Shown here: positions 31,163 through 41,030 of the stretch, one piece after another | How the letters are laid out: each line of letters starts with the position of its first letter | How positions within the stretch are numbered: position 1 is the first letter of the stretch | Assembly (NCBI GenBank): GCA_938083505.1 | Contig: CALKCF010000007.1 | Coordinates: 118,715 to 182,714 of the forward strand | Length of the DNA: 64,000 nucleotides | Source of the DNA: an uncultured archaeon | GTDB lineage: Archaea; Thermoproteota; Nitrososphaeria_A; Caldarchaeales; Wolframiiraptoraceae | Direction: 5' to 3' | Position numbers and translations under genes: made by a program | Notes under the pieces: model-generated | What the model was told of the DNA's origin: nothing | The model's input: the letters and a program-made list of their open reading frames with translations, nothing else | Database searches by the model: none

Positions 31163-31560
31163 TTACTTTCTTTTAGGCTGAACAAGCTCGTATATGACGC
31201 CGTAAATGTGTTTTGGTTCTACGAACGCTATCAACATGTGCAGCACTTCGCTTATCGACTCCTCATCTGTGAAAGACATTCCAAGCTTCCTCAACCTATC
31301 GACCTCCTCTTTTATGTTACTAACTTCTACGCCGATATGATGCAAACCCTCATCTTTTTCCTCAAGCAATCTGTAAAGCTGAGAGTTGGGAGGGGTTGGC
31401 TGTAAAAGTTCGAGAATCGTGTCATCGAACTTTATCCACACGAGCTTCAGTTTCCTTTTTCATCAATTACGTATTCGCCGACTATTAACACTCTTAAGAA
31501 AGTTTCTTTCACAGTATCGGCATTTTTTACAACTACGCTAACATGATGCAACCTTGCCAT
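31163..31560 (-). pseudogene. Methylmalonyl-CoA epimerase (VOC family), frame-disrupted
   Basis: N-terminal MARLHHVSVVVKNADTVKETFLRVLIVGEYVIDEKGN* (31560-31447) continues as KLKLVWIKFDDTILELLQPTPPNSQLYRLLEEKDEGLHHIGVEV in the -1 frame (31163..31441 ORF). Confidence 0.75.
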
Positions 31561-31664
31561 GCCATGCCGTTTGTTGAGAACAAATATTAAGGGTCATGCT
31601 GTCGCAGGCTCCTAAGCGCCTCCTAATAAGGTCACCATGTATAAAAGAGCTCAAGGCAGAGGCG

Positions 31665-32519
31665 CTAATAGCGGCGCGAGAATGCTTTGCTTAACGCTTC
31701 GTAGTCCTCTAAGCTCATCGACCAACCTACAGACCCCGCATTTTCTTTAACGTGCTCGATTTTCACAGCTTTAGGTATCGCTATAACGCTTGGCCTCCTT
31801 ACAACCCAATTAAGTGCCACCTGAGAGTACGTCTTTTTATATTTCTCAGCTAAGCTCTGCAACGCATCTGCCTCGTGCCTATCCAAGTGTTTCCTAGGTT
31901 CCGAGAGTTTACCGCGTGAAAGCGGACTGTACGCAATCACAGTTATTTTTTCTTTTTCGCAGAAAGGTAGTAGGTCACGTTCTATGCTTCTATCTAGTAA
32001 GCTGTACTCGACTTGGTTCGATACTATCTCTTCGCTGGCGAGCGCCACCATGGCCTCCTCTAGCTCGCTTACTGAAAAGTTGCTGACACCTATGAACCTC
32101 ACAAGGCCTTCCTTAACTAGCCTCTCCATTGCCCTCATCGTTTCCCTGATGGGTATTCTCGGGTTTGGCCAGTGAATCTGGTAGAGATCTATGGTCTTAA
32201 CGTTAAGCCTGCTAAGGCTGGCCTTCGCAGACTTTATCACGGAATCGTAGGACAGGTGCTCCGGAGATACCTTCGTCGCGATGAAGAGCTCTGTCTTTGA
32301 GTCCGCTATGGCTCTGCCCACAACCTCCTCAGAGTGTCCAGCTCCATAAGCCTCGGCCGTATCGATAAGCGTCATACCCAATTCTATTCCAAGCTTAAGG
32401 GCCGCTATGGCTTCCGCATCTCTGCTATCGTCCCTGCTGTAGAATCCGCCTATGCCCCAAGTCCCCTGACCCAAGGCTGGAACCTTACAACCGGCCCTAC
32501 CTAACTCCCTATACTCCAC
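31665..32519 (-). CDS. Aldo/keto reductase
   Basis: IDTAEAYGAGHSEEVVGRA, LYQIHWPNP, IGVSNFSVSELEEA. Confidence 0.95.
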   Translation of the reverse strand: MEYRELGRAGCKVPALGQGTWGIGGFYSRDDSRDAEAIAALKLGIELGMTLIDTAEAYGAGHSEEVVGRAIADSKTELFIATKVSPEHLSYDSVIKSAKASLSRLNVKTIDLYQIHWPNPRIPIRETMRAMERLVKEGLVRFIGVSNFSVSELEEAMVALASEEIVSNQVEYSLLDRSIERDLLPFCEKEKITVIAYSPLSRGKLSEPRKHLDRHEADALQSLAEKYKKTYSQVALNWVVRRPSVIAIPKAVKIEHVKENAGSVGWSMSLEDYEALSKAFSRRY

Positions 32520-32645
32520 GCCGATATTCTGTACACGGTAGGATTTTAGATTTCTGAATTAGTTCAGAGCCGAGGAAAAATTTTCTGACATGCTGAACTA
32601 ATCGGTTGGCATGCGGTACCCATGGCACTATAGGCACATCATCCC

Positions 32646-33509
32646 TTACTGGACCTTAGCAGCGGATTGCAACAAAAGGGCCTCCGCATAAGCTTTCTTG
32701 AGAAGGTACGGCAGCGTCTCTTTTGTTACGTACGAGGCCTCTATGGCAACGGCAAGCGCCTTCATATAAGCCAACGCTATAACCTGCGCCGAGGTCTCCT
32801 TGGTTACGTAACTGATGTTCACGGCAAAGTTGAACGCGTTCTTTACTGCCGCCTCAATCTCTCGTCTAGTCTTATCCAAGTCTATGAGTAGCTCATCGCC
32901 CGAGTAAATTCTGCCTCCCTCGTAAGCCGCCTCGATCATTACTCCCTTCAGTACGGCCTTTATGTCCAGTTTCATGAGAAGGCTAGCCAATGCTGGTGAT
33001 ATCACGTCACCCTTCTTCGCTACGAGCGTATCTTTAGCTATCCAGATGCTGCCACCGTCTATCCTCGTCGGTATCTTCATCTTACCTAACTCGCTCAATA
33101 TAGGGCCTGGTGGTATGCCCGTGTTGCACTCTGGAATTATAACATCAACATCAGCTTTTTCGCCTGCCTTTGCATGCATGAGCACCCTGTTCTTCTGTAG
33201 TATGAGCGCGAGCTTGAATGCTGATACGTCACTGAATATCAGGCCGATGGGGTTGAGCTTATCCTCCACGAGACTCTTTAGTTGAGTTATGCCGGCCTTT
33301 TCGGCTGCCTTAATAAAGAGCGTTTTTTTAGTCACCTTAAACACAGTATTTTGTCTAAGCTTCGCTCTCAACTCATGCAAGACATTTGCCCTCACGCCCG
33401 TAAGCCCGAACACGGCGATCACTGGGTACTTTTTTATGCAGTCTACAAGTTCGGCTAGTTCACGTTCTTTCCAAGCCCTGCCAGCTCTTTTCTTTAGAAC
33501 CAACGCCAA
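32646..33509 (-). CDS. rpl10: Ribosomal protein uL10 (P0), without the usual C-terminal acidic tail
   Basis: ELVDCIKKYPVIAVFGLTGVRANVLHELRAKLR, GIPPGPILSELGK; helical spine motifs SYVTKET. Confidence 0.93.
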   Translation of the reverse strand: MALVLKKRAGRAWKERELAELVDCIKKYPVIAVFGLTGVRANVLHELRAKLRQNTVFKVTKKTLFIKAAEKAGITQLKSLVEDKLNPIGLIFSDVSAFKLALILQKNRVLMHAKAGEKADVDVIIPECNTGIPPGPILSELGKMKIPTRIDGGSIWIAKDTLVAKKGDVISPALASLLMKLDIKAVLKGVMIEAAYEGGRIYSGDELLIDLDKTRREIEAAVKNAFNFAVNISYVTKETSAQVIALAYMKALAVAIEASYVTKETLPYLLKKAYAEALLLQSAAKVQ

Positions 33510-33555
33510 CTTAGTTCACCGACCTTTAACACATCGAGCTTAATATATCCCTCGC

Positions 33556-34230
33556 TTACTTTTCCTCGATTTCAACCTTTACCGGCTTGCCCATGGTTTT
33601 TTTGACGTATATAGACGCTATGTTCTTGAACCTCTTCTCTAACTTTTCCACGATTCTGTTGATCACTGTCTCCGCATTTTCAGCCAGCGCCTTAGAATCC
33701 ATGTCTTCCGTTCCGATAATGCAGCCGAGTTTCGGACCCTTTCGCAACCTAAGGGTCACACTTCTTGAATACTTTTCTACGAACTTATCGAGTTCCGTGC
33801 CTGGGGGTATGGGCACCGGCGCTTTACCCTTCGCACCTAGTACTGCACCGAGTGCTTTCGCCGCTATGCTCATCATAGAAGGTTCGACGAGGAAGTAATC
33901 GTAGCTCCTTGCGAGCTTCTTTGCCATCCTCTTGTTACCTACTAAAGCCTCAAGGTCTTCCTTTCCTAAGACCTTGTCCACTGTCGATATCTTTTCTGCC
34001 TTGAGCGCCATATCGCCGGATGCTATCACGCATATCTTCCTCTTCTTTTTTCCGAGGGCGTGTGGGAGCTCGATGGTTTCCGTAAACCTATTCTCTGGTT
34101 TTGTTAGGTCTACATCTTTTACATTCATCGTGAGCTCAATCGATTGAAGAAACTTCCTAGTAGGTGACTTCTTTGCAGCTTCTATGGCATCCAATAGCTT
34201 AGACGATAGTGTTCTTAACAAACTAACCAC
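33556..34230 (-). CDS. rpl1: Ribosomal protein uL1
   Basis: SPTRKFLQSIELTMNVKDVDLTKPENR; operon position. Confidence 0.95.
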   Translation of the reverse strand: MVSLLRTLSSKLLDAIEAAKKSPTRKFLQSIELTMNVKDVDLTKPENRFTETIELPHALGKKKRKICVIASGDMALKAEKISTVDKVLGKEDLEALVGNKRMAKKLARSYDYFLVEPSMMSIAAKALGAVLGAKGKAPVPIPPGTELDKFVEKYSRSVTLRLRKGPKLGCIIGTEDMDSKALAENAETVINRIVEKLEKRFKNIASIYVKKTMGKPVKVEIEEK

Positions 34231-34705
34231 CTAGCATGCTATCATATATGCCCGAATCTACCTCTTTAAGTACCTGCTTAGGTTCTTTACCATCAACCTT
34301 TATTCCTATACTCACACACGTACCAATGACTTGCTTCAGTGCAGCTTTTAAGGTCTTGGCTCGTAGGTCTGGCACCTTTATCTTTGCTATCTTAATGGCA
34401 GCGTCCATTGATAGGTTGCCAACGTATTCCTTACCAGGGTTGCCCGAGCCCTTCTTAACTGCCGCCTCTTTTACTATCAAGGCCGCAACCGTTGGTGTTC
34501 CTACCTTAACCGAAAACTCTTTTGTATCTGTGTCAACACTTATCTCGACTGGGACGCGCATTCCCATAAATTCTGCCGTGACTTCGTTTATCTTTTCCAC
34601 GATCATGGGCACGTTTAACCCGAGCGGTCCTAAAGAAGAACCTATGGGCGGTCCTGCCGTAGCTTTACCTCCTTCTATGATGAATTTGAACCGCTTCTCA
34701 GGCAT
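34223..34705 (-). CDS. rpl11: Ribosomal protein uL11
   Basis: IEGGKATAGPPIGSSLGPLGLNVPMIVEKINE. Confidence 0.97.
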   Translation of the reverse strand: MPEKRFKFIIEGGKATAGPPIGSSLGPLGLNVPMIVEKINEVTAEFMGMRVPVEISVDTDTKEFSVKVGTPTVAALIVKEAAVKKGSGNPGKEYVGNLSMDAAIKIAKIKVPDLRAKTLKAALKQVIGTCVSIGIKVDGKEPKQVLKEVDSGIYDSMLGG

Positions 34706-34707
34706 CC

Positions 34708-35178
34708 TTAACTCGCACCCCCTTTCCGAGAAGAGAGAATTTTTATCTGGTCAACCGATATTGATATCGGTAAGGGGAACGCCGCTTCAGACAACTCAAC
34801 AGTAACCTCCCTCTTGGTCCTATCTACTCTTATGACTTTACCAGTTATCCCCTTCAACGGACCAGCAATTATCTCGACAGAATCCCCTTCTGAGAGAATA
34901 TCTATTATAAGTTTCTCGACTAAGTGGTTAGATATTTCCTTTATATCTATCGGCATTGCAGGTCTACTCTTTATGTGTCTGATTCCTTGTATGAGAGCAT
35001 TTATAACTTCCTTACTTTTCGCCTCAACAAAGATGTAACCTTTAACGTCTGGGAGTGTTAGGATAGAAGCTACTTCTGCGTTCTCGCCTCTTACCCTACT
35101 CTCCAGTATCTTGGCTACGTTCCTCTCTTGCCCCGCTGTCGTCTTTATCGCGAATAGTTTATACTTCTCCACACTCAA
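34708..35178 (-). CDS. spt5: Transcription elongation factor Spt5/NusG
   Basis: FAIKTTAGQERNVAKIL; KOW motif VEIIAGPLKGITGKVIRVD. Confidence 0.95.
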   Translation of the reverse strand: MSVEKYKLFAIKTTAGQERNVAKILESRVRGENAEVASILTLPDVKGYIFVEAKSKEVINALIQGIRHIKSRPAMPIDIKEISNHLVEKLIIDILSEGDSVEIIAGPLKGITGKVIRVDRTKREVTVELSEAAFPLPISISVDQIKILSSRKGGAS

Positions 35179-35282
35179 ACCTTAGCATCCCCAAGCCTCA
35201 ACGATTATCAGGCCTTTAACTACCCCCTTTAACCAAACCGTCCTTAAATATCTATTTTTTGCCTGCTCAACATCCTTTAATG

Positions 35283-35453
35283 TTAAATCGTCTGGAGAGC
35301 TAGGGCTACAAATCTTACTATAAAAGCGATCGCACCTAACACAATTATGCCCAGAAACGTGATTTTTAAAGCTATCATAAACTCGGTCCTACTAGGCTTC
35401 TTCGCCACCTTCATGAGTGTCTTTACGGATTTAAAGAACTCGATAAGCTTCAT
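35283..35453 (-). CDS. secE: Preprotein translocase subunit SecE (Sec61 gamma)
   Basis: 56-aa ORF absent from the supplied track: MKLIEFFKSVKTLMKVAKKPSRTEFMIALKITFLGIIVLGAIAFIVRFVALALQTI; canonical position upstream of nusG/spt5. Confidence 0.93.
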   Translation of the reverse strand: MKLIEFFKSVKTLMKVAKKPSRTEFMIALKITFLGIIVLGAIAFIVRFVALALQTI

Positions 35454-36007
35454 GTTTTTTCGCTAAACTTTTCTTTCGTGTATGATATATCTTTTTTCTT
35501 AAAGGATTTTCCCGCCTCATAAAGATAGAGTTTATGTAACCTTCCATCCTCTGTGGAGACCTTGCTCGCCACGATTAAAGGTTGCCATTCTAGAACCGGA
35601 AAGTCATGGGTGATGAGTTTCGTCCCAGGTTTAGTATAGAACTCGAGTCTTGGTTTTAGAATTTTCAAAGCGTCAGGGGTCAGATACAACGTTATAACAT
35701 CCGCCGAGCTGACGTCAAACTTGAATAGATCCCCCCTTATTATTCTGAAGTTTTTGATACCTTTTTCTAGCAGCTTATTATAGGCATAGCTCGCCAGATT
35801 AGGGTTGGACTCCACACCTATAACGGAACACCCATAGTTACTGGCCGCCTCTACCAATATTCTCCCATCTCCACAGCCTAGGTCGACGAGTAGTTGCCCT
35901 TCTCTCGGCTCTACAAGATCTAGCATCAGCTTGACCGTGTCAATCGGTGACGGATAGAAGGGTATCTTCGGAGAATAGTGCTTTCTTAAAATGTATGGAT
36001 ACGACAT
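35450..36007 (-). CDS. Class I SAM-dependent methyltransferase
   Basis: LLVDLGCGDGRILVEAASNYGCSVIGVESNP. Confidence 0.88.
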   Translation of the reverse strand: MSYPYILRKHYSPKIPFYPSPIDTVKLMLDLVEPREGQLLVDLGCGDGRILVEAASNYGCSVIGVESNPNLASYAYNKLLEKGIKNFRIIRGDLFKFDVSSADVITLYLTPDALKILKPRLEFYTKPGTKLITHDFPVLEWQPLIVASKVSTEDGRLHKLYLYEAGKSFKKKDISYTKEKFSEKT

Positions 36008-36039
36008 AACCCGCGTATAGTTAAACAGAGGGGCTTGGA

Positions 36040-36972
36040 TTAAAATTTTCTTCCATCCTGAAGTAAGTACAATAGTAAAGCAGCCTCGGTATGCAGCCTG
36101 TTAGCAGCCTGTTGCCAAACCATGGATTTCTTGCCATCGATCACGGATGCCTCCACTTCTTCTTCCCTATGCGCTGGTAAACAATGCATGAATATCGCGT
36201 CAGGTTTTGCTAAGGACATCAACTTCTCTGTTACCTTGTATCTCGGATAAAAAACCTTCAACCTCTTCTCCCTTTCTTCCTCCTGACCCATGGAAACAAA
36301 AACGTCTGTGTAGACAACGTCGGCATCCCTTACAGCCTCTTCTGGATTTTCTGTCAACTCTATTGAACTCCCAGACATCCTCATCCACTCCTTCGCTTGT
36401 GTTATCACGTTTTTTGGTGGCTGATATTCCTTAGGTGATGCCACCGAAATTCTGGCACCAAGTAGTGAACATGCTTGGATGAGAGAATTACAAACATTGT
36501 TTCCGTCACCGATGTAGGCAACTTTTACCCCTTGGATGCTACCCTTTAGCTCCTTGATCGTCATCATATCAGCAAGTCCTTGGCAAGGATGAAATCTATC
36601 ACTTAAGGCGTTGATTATCGGTACCGAGCTGTATCTTGCCATCTCAGAAAGCGTCTCATGCTTACAGACTCTTGCAACGATGGCGTCCACGTAAGCCGAC
36701 AGCGCGTGTGCGGTATCACTCAACGGCTCTCCTCTGCTCACTTGCATCTCGCTAACACTGAGCGGAACGCTTTCACCACCAAGCCTTGCTATCGCTACTT
36801 GAAAGGATACTCTGGTTCTAGTAGACGGTTTTTCGAAAATCAAAGCTACGGACTTGCCGGATAGTGGTTTATTATCGGGATATCCTTTCTTCTTAAAATT
36901 TATAGCCATGTCTATTATGCGTAGTATTTCTTCTGCGGTATATCCTTCAAAATCTAAGAAGTGTCTAACCAT
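36040..36972 (-). CDS. argF: Ornithine carbamoyltransferase
   Basis: FEKPSTRTRVSFQVAIARLGG, DRFHPCQGLADMMT, FMHCLPAHREEEV. Confidence 0.96.
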   Translation of the reverse strand: MVRHFLDFEGYTAEEILRIIDMAINFKKKGYPDNKPLSGKSVALIFEKPSTRTRVSFQVAIARLGGESVPLSVSEMQVSRGEPLSDTAHALSAYVDAIVARVCKHETLSEMARYSSVPIINALSDRFHPCQGLADMMTIKELKGSIQGVKVAYIGDGNNVCNSLIQACSLLGARISVASPKEYQPPKNVITQAKEWMRMSGSSIELTENPEEAVRDADVVYTDVFVSMGQEEEREKRLKVFYPRYKVTEKLMSLAKPDAIFMHCLPAHREEEVEASVIDGKKSMVWQQAANRLHTEAALLLYLLQDGRKF

Positions 36973-37109
36973 GTCAAAACCGTATTACAAATAAATATTT
37001 AAGCGTACTAACTTGTGAAGCAATGGTAACCTTTATCTTAACTATCACCTATAACGTGACGTAGTCTAGGGGGGCGGTTTTCATATTCTTTGACGAAGAA
37101 GGAGAGGCG

Positions 37110-38918
37110 TTGGATAAAATACTGGAAGCGTTAGCCTCACCTATAAGGATTGAGATGCTGAAACAACTCTCTAAACATGATATGAACTACACGGAATTGA
37201 TACGCTCAGTGGGCATGAATCCTCAGAAAGATGCAGGAAAGTTCTCTTACCACTTGAAGAAGCTTCTCAGCTCTAAGCTCATAAGAATTAATGAGAAGAC
37301 GAAACTTTATGAGCTTTCTCATAGCGGTAGGGCAATGCTTGATGTAATTGAACAGGCAATAAGGAAGCTAGCAGGCTCGGACTTACTGATTGTCAGACGT
37401 AGCGAGTGCTCGATAGAACCCTTTGATAAGAATAAGATAGTGAACGCTTTGGTCAAGGAAGCTGGCATGCCAGCAAAACTTGCCCATAAAGTCGCATCCA
37501 TCGTGGAAGAAAAGCTTCTTGACCTTAAAATAGAGTACCTATCCGCACCCTTGATTAGGGAAATTGTAAACTCCATTTTGATAGACCAAGGGTTAGAAAA
37601 GTACAGACATAAGCTTACAAGGGTTGGCATGCCCATTTATGATGTCGCTCAGACGATCAAGAACGCTTCAAAGCAAGGTGGAACCACCGCTATCATGAAG
37701 TCTGCGGCAAATTCGGTTTTGAAGGAGTACGTGCTACTTAACGTGCTGCCAAGAAACGTAGCTGACGCTTATCTCTCCGGAATGGTAGACATTTGCTTTC
37801 TGGAATCATGGGTTACGTCAATTTATGGTAAGGCATACGATATACGTACACTAAATGATGCTGAGGGCGCAGATATGCGCGAGGCACTCATAATGAATTT
37901 CATGAGAGATGTGTTTGCTGTTGAAAAAGAATTTCTTCTTTACAATCTTAACGACGTTATGGCGAACAAAAAATTATTAAAACAACTTGTATCGGCACTC
38001 GTAAAAACTTCATCCCTAAGTATGTTTGAGGACCCTAAGTTTGTGCTTAACGTTGTCGAGAACTCGGAATGTGTAGAAGATTTTATAGAGAGTTTTGACA
38101 AGTATCAAAAGGATAACATCTCAATTGTATTAAGTAAAGATTTGATTGAGAGAATGTCCACACGTTACATTTCCAAAGAGGGGCTCGAATTAATATTCTC
38201 AAGATGTCCCAAATCAGAGATTTTAACGAGCGATGGATACAAAATCTCCATTAAGGATGCAGAAAATACCGAAAGCTTTCTATGTGGTGTGGCCGTGTTG
38301 AATATGCCAAGGTTGGCACTGCAGTCTGCGGGCAACGAGGAAGAATTTATGGAGTCCGTGAGAAGAACTATGCAGTTTATTATAACAGCCTTTATAAAGA
38401 AGATGAACCTGACAGACGTGCTTTATGGGGACGTAAACATAAAACACCAATTTATAGTATCACCATGCGGCATGTTCGAGGCGATAAAATGCTTAACGGG
38501 AAAATATCCGACCAACGAATCTTCCGATATTTTGTTAAATGTGTTGAGGGAAATGGTTAAGCTGACGTTGAAGAGCTCTAAAAAGAACTTCCAAACAGGG
38601 GTCGCTAATGTCTGTCCCCCACAATCCTCTAAGAGGATGACCAAGTCTGATATAGAGAGGTTTGGCTTCAAAACGATATCGAGCCTATCCTTCCATGCAA
38701 TGACATCTAACTTTGCCTATTCGACAACCATCGTGCCCCATGACGCGAAAATGCCGCAGGAAGATAGGCTACAGCTTGAGGTAAAAGTCGCCAACGTTTT
38801 GAACGGTGGTTATATGGTAATGCTGTCTAAACCTTCGAAGGACAAGGAAGCACAAGAAACCATCAACATTATCAAGAGGTACTTAGAAGCCGGCTGCGAT
38901 TCCCTAAAATTCATTTAG
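37110..38918 (+). CDS. HTH - ATP-cone - NrdD-like multidomain protein
   Basis: ArsR-like wHTH (LASPIRIEMLKQLSKHDMNYTELIRSVGM), then an ATP-cone-like region (IVRRSECSIEPFDKNKIVNALVKEAGM...), then an anaerobic RNR-like region without a recognisable C-terminal glycyl-radical motif. Confidence 0.7.
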   Translation: MDKILEALASPIRIEMLKQLSKHDMNYTELIRSVGMNPQKDAGKFSYHLKKLLSSKLIRINEKTKLYELSHSGRAMLDVIEQAIRKLAGSDLLIVRRSECSIEPFDKNKIVNALVKEAGMPAKLAHKVASIVEEKLLDLKIEYLSAPLIREIVNSILIDQGLEKYRHKLTRVGMPIYDVAQTIKNASKQGGTTAIMKSAANSVLKEYVLLNVLPRNVADAYLSGMVDICFLESWVTSIYGKAYDIRTLNDAEGADMREALIMNFMRDVFAVEKEFLLYNLNDVMANKKLLKQLVSALVKTSSLSMFEDPKFVLNVVENSECVEDFIESFDKYQKDNISIVLSKDLIERMSTRYISKEGLELIFSRCPKSEILTSDGYKISIKDAENTESFLCGVAVLNMPRLALQSAGNEEEFMESVRRTMQFIITAFIKKMNLTDVLYGDVNIKHQFIVSPCGMFEAIKCLTGKYPTNESSDILLNVLREMVKLTLKSSKKNFQTGVANVCPPQSSKRMTKSDIERFGFKTISSLSFHAMTSNFAYSTTIVPHDAKMPQEDRLQLEVKVANVLNGGYMVMLSKPSKDKEAQETINIIKRYLEAGCDSLKFI

Positions 38919-39285
38919 ACTTTAGCAAAAGAATTGCCTTTGCTAAATCTCCGCCTACTTCTATGAGTGTCCTCTTTGCCTCCTCCTCAGACACACCTGC
39001 CTGGAGCGCCACGATGGCTATGTCGTCTGGCGACGGTTCGTAGACTGGAGCTTTTTCTTCACTTACTGTAACTTTCTGCTCAGAAACCTCGCCACCTATG
39101 ATCTGATAGACCTTTTCTCCACCAACTTGTAAAATCACGACGGTGGGCTCTTTTATTACTATGTCCCTATCCGGCAGACGAAGCACAACCTCCTTAGCAA
39201 CGTTTTGCTCTGTAACATCAAGACCCAAACTACTAAGTAGCTTTGATTGTATCCTTCTAAGTTCGCGCGAGCTCAACTTTCTCAT
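38911..39285 (-). CDS. nac: Nascent polypeptide-associated complex protein
   Basis: NAC-like domain plus C-terminal UBA (PDDIAIVALQAGVSEEEAKRTLIEVGGDLAKAI). Confidence 0.92.
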   Translation of the reverse strand: MRKLSSRELRRIQSKLLSSLGLDVTEQNVAKEVVLRLPDRDIVIKEPTVVILQVGGEKVYQIIGGEVSEQKVTVSEEKAPVYEPSPDDIAIVALQAGVSEEEAKRTLIEVGGDLAKAILLLKSK

Positions 39286-39752
39286 AGGGCTTCACTCCTA
39301 AACTTTCTAACCTTCACGGCTAAGCCCCGTCTAAATTTACCCATTTCACAACCGCTAATCACGGCCTTACCCACGGCTAGTAGTTCGCCTTTATCGTTTT
39401 CTATGATAACTTCGTCGCCTGGCAGAATCTTTGGGTCAGCCTTAAGAACATGCTTAGAAAATAAGGACTTACCCTCGGCGATGAATTTGGTAGCATCATC
39501 TGATGCTATGACCTTAAACCTACCATACGGTAGCAATTCCCTCAATCTCATAGCACCTTCAACTGTCAATGCTATCAAGCCGTCATTGCACCTAATAGTC
39601 GCCAGAAGCTTGCCGTTCAAGTATACTCTCCTGGGTTTACCTGTACGTTTTGATACCTCGATAACGACGTTGTCCGGGAAAAGGTGTTCGCCTACATCCA
39701 TTCCGAATTGGTAATTCGAAATCGCCCTGATCACGTCCAACAACTCAGCCAC
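39282..39752 (-). CDS. PUA-domain RNA-binding protein
   Basis: GRFKVIASDDATKFIAEGKSLFSKHVLKADPKILPGDEVIIEN. Confidence 0.88.
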   Translation of the reverse strand: MAELLDVIRAISNYQFGMDVGEHLFPDNVVIEVSKRTGKPRRVYLNGKLLATIRCNDGLIALTVEGAMRLRELLPYGRFKVIASDDATKFIAEGKSLFSKHVLKADPKILPGDEVIIENDKGELLAVGKAVISGCEMGKFRRGLAVKVRKFRSEAL

Positions 39753-40998
39753 CCTCTATCCTGAACGATTTAACCAGACTGAGCCTCTTCAACTTTTCGG
39801 CTAAGTAGTTAGGCGTCTCAACTTTTAACTCTATGAGTCCACCTTCATATTTCAATTCTAAAACATTTGACTTTTCGCATATCTCAGATAAGACTTTTAC
39901 AGAACTTTCATCGCTTCCGTCTAACTTGGCTGTTGCTATTACGTAATTTCCCATCATCGAGGCTATATTTTGCTCTAGGAGGTCTATGTTAGTACGGTAC
40001 AAGGCCGATATCATCACATATGGTAGGGCCAGACCGAGCTTCTCAACTTTTTTTTCGGCATCGCCTACGAGGTCTATCTTGTTTAATATGACAAGCATCG
40101 GTATGGAGTGCGCTCCTATCAAGCCTAAAGTTTCTAGCGAATAGGTGAGCTTCTCCTTAATAACTTCTATAGGTTCTGAAAAATCTGCGACCAAAAGTAT
40201 TAGATCCGAGAATAGTATCTCGCTCAACGTGGAATGAAATGCATCGATAAGCATTGACGGTAGGTTTTTGATGAATCCTACGGTATCGGATAGGAACGCA
40301 CTTTTACCTCTTATCTTGACAAGCCTTATCGTCGTGGATAATGTTGTGAAGAGCCTGTTATCAACTGGCACGTTTTCTGATGTCAGCGCGTTGAAGAGCG
40401 TCGATTTGCCAGCATTAGTGTAACCAACAAGCGATATTGTTGGAATTCCGTACTTTTCTCTTCTAAGCCTGAACAATTCGCGCCTTTTCTTTATGCTGGC
40501 CAGCTTTTTAGTTAACGTATGTATTCTCTTGTTGATCTCGTTATAATAAACGTCAGCTTCATAAGCACCAAGTCCGTGGAAACCTGGCTGTTCGCCCATT
40601 TTCGCAAGCCTAACTTTTTCCCTAGCTCTCGAGAGTTCGTATTTTAGCTCCGCTAACTTAATTTGCAACTTAGCTTCTTTTGAGGAAGCGTGCAGGGAAA
40701 ATATTTCCAGTATTAGTTGGGTTCTTGACATAACAGGGACACCAAGGGCTTTTGCCAGGTTATATTCTTGTACGGTCTTTACGTCATTTTCAAAAATCAC
40801 CTTTTCTACGTTTAATCTTTTGACGACGTCCTTTAACTCTGCTAGCTTTCCAGGCCCAATATTATACTTTGGGTGCGGGTAGCGACGCTGCGCGAGCTCA
40901 TATACTACCTCGTAGCCTGCAGTTACACATAACTCCCTAAGCTCGTTTAAGTTCGGCTTCTCACCAGGCCGTATACAATGAACTATTGCTACCCTCAA
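39745..40998 (-). CDS. hflX: GTPase HflX
   Basis: YKIGPGKL-like YNIGPGKLAELK, G1 GYTNAGKSTLFNALT, DTVGFIKNLP. Confidence 0.95.
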   Translation of the reverse strand: MRVAIVHCIRPGEKPNLNELRELCVTAGYEVVYELAQRRYPHPKYNIGPGKLAELKDVVKRLNVEKVIFENDVKTVQEYNLAKALGVPVMSRTQLILEIFSLHASSKEAKLQIKLAELKYELSRAREKVRLAKMGEQPGFHGLGAYEADVYYNEINKRIHTLTKKLASIKKRRELFRLRREKYGIPTISLVGYTNAGKSTLFNALTSENVPVDNRLFTTLSTTIRLVKIRGKSAFLSDTVGFIKNLPSMLIDAFHSTLSEILFSDLILLVADFSEPIEVIKEKLTYSLETLGLIGAHSIPMLVILNKIDLVGDAEKKVEKLGLALPYVMISALYRTNIDLLEQNIASMMGNYVIATAKLDGSDESSVKVLSEICEKSNVLELKYEGGLIELKVETPNYLAEKLKRLSLVKSFRIEGG

Positions 40999-41030
40999 AG
41001 GCTTATATATAGTACTTTTTATGATTTATA

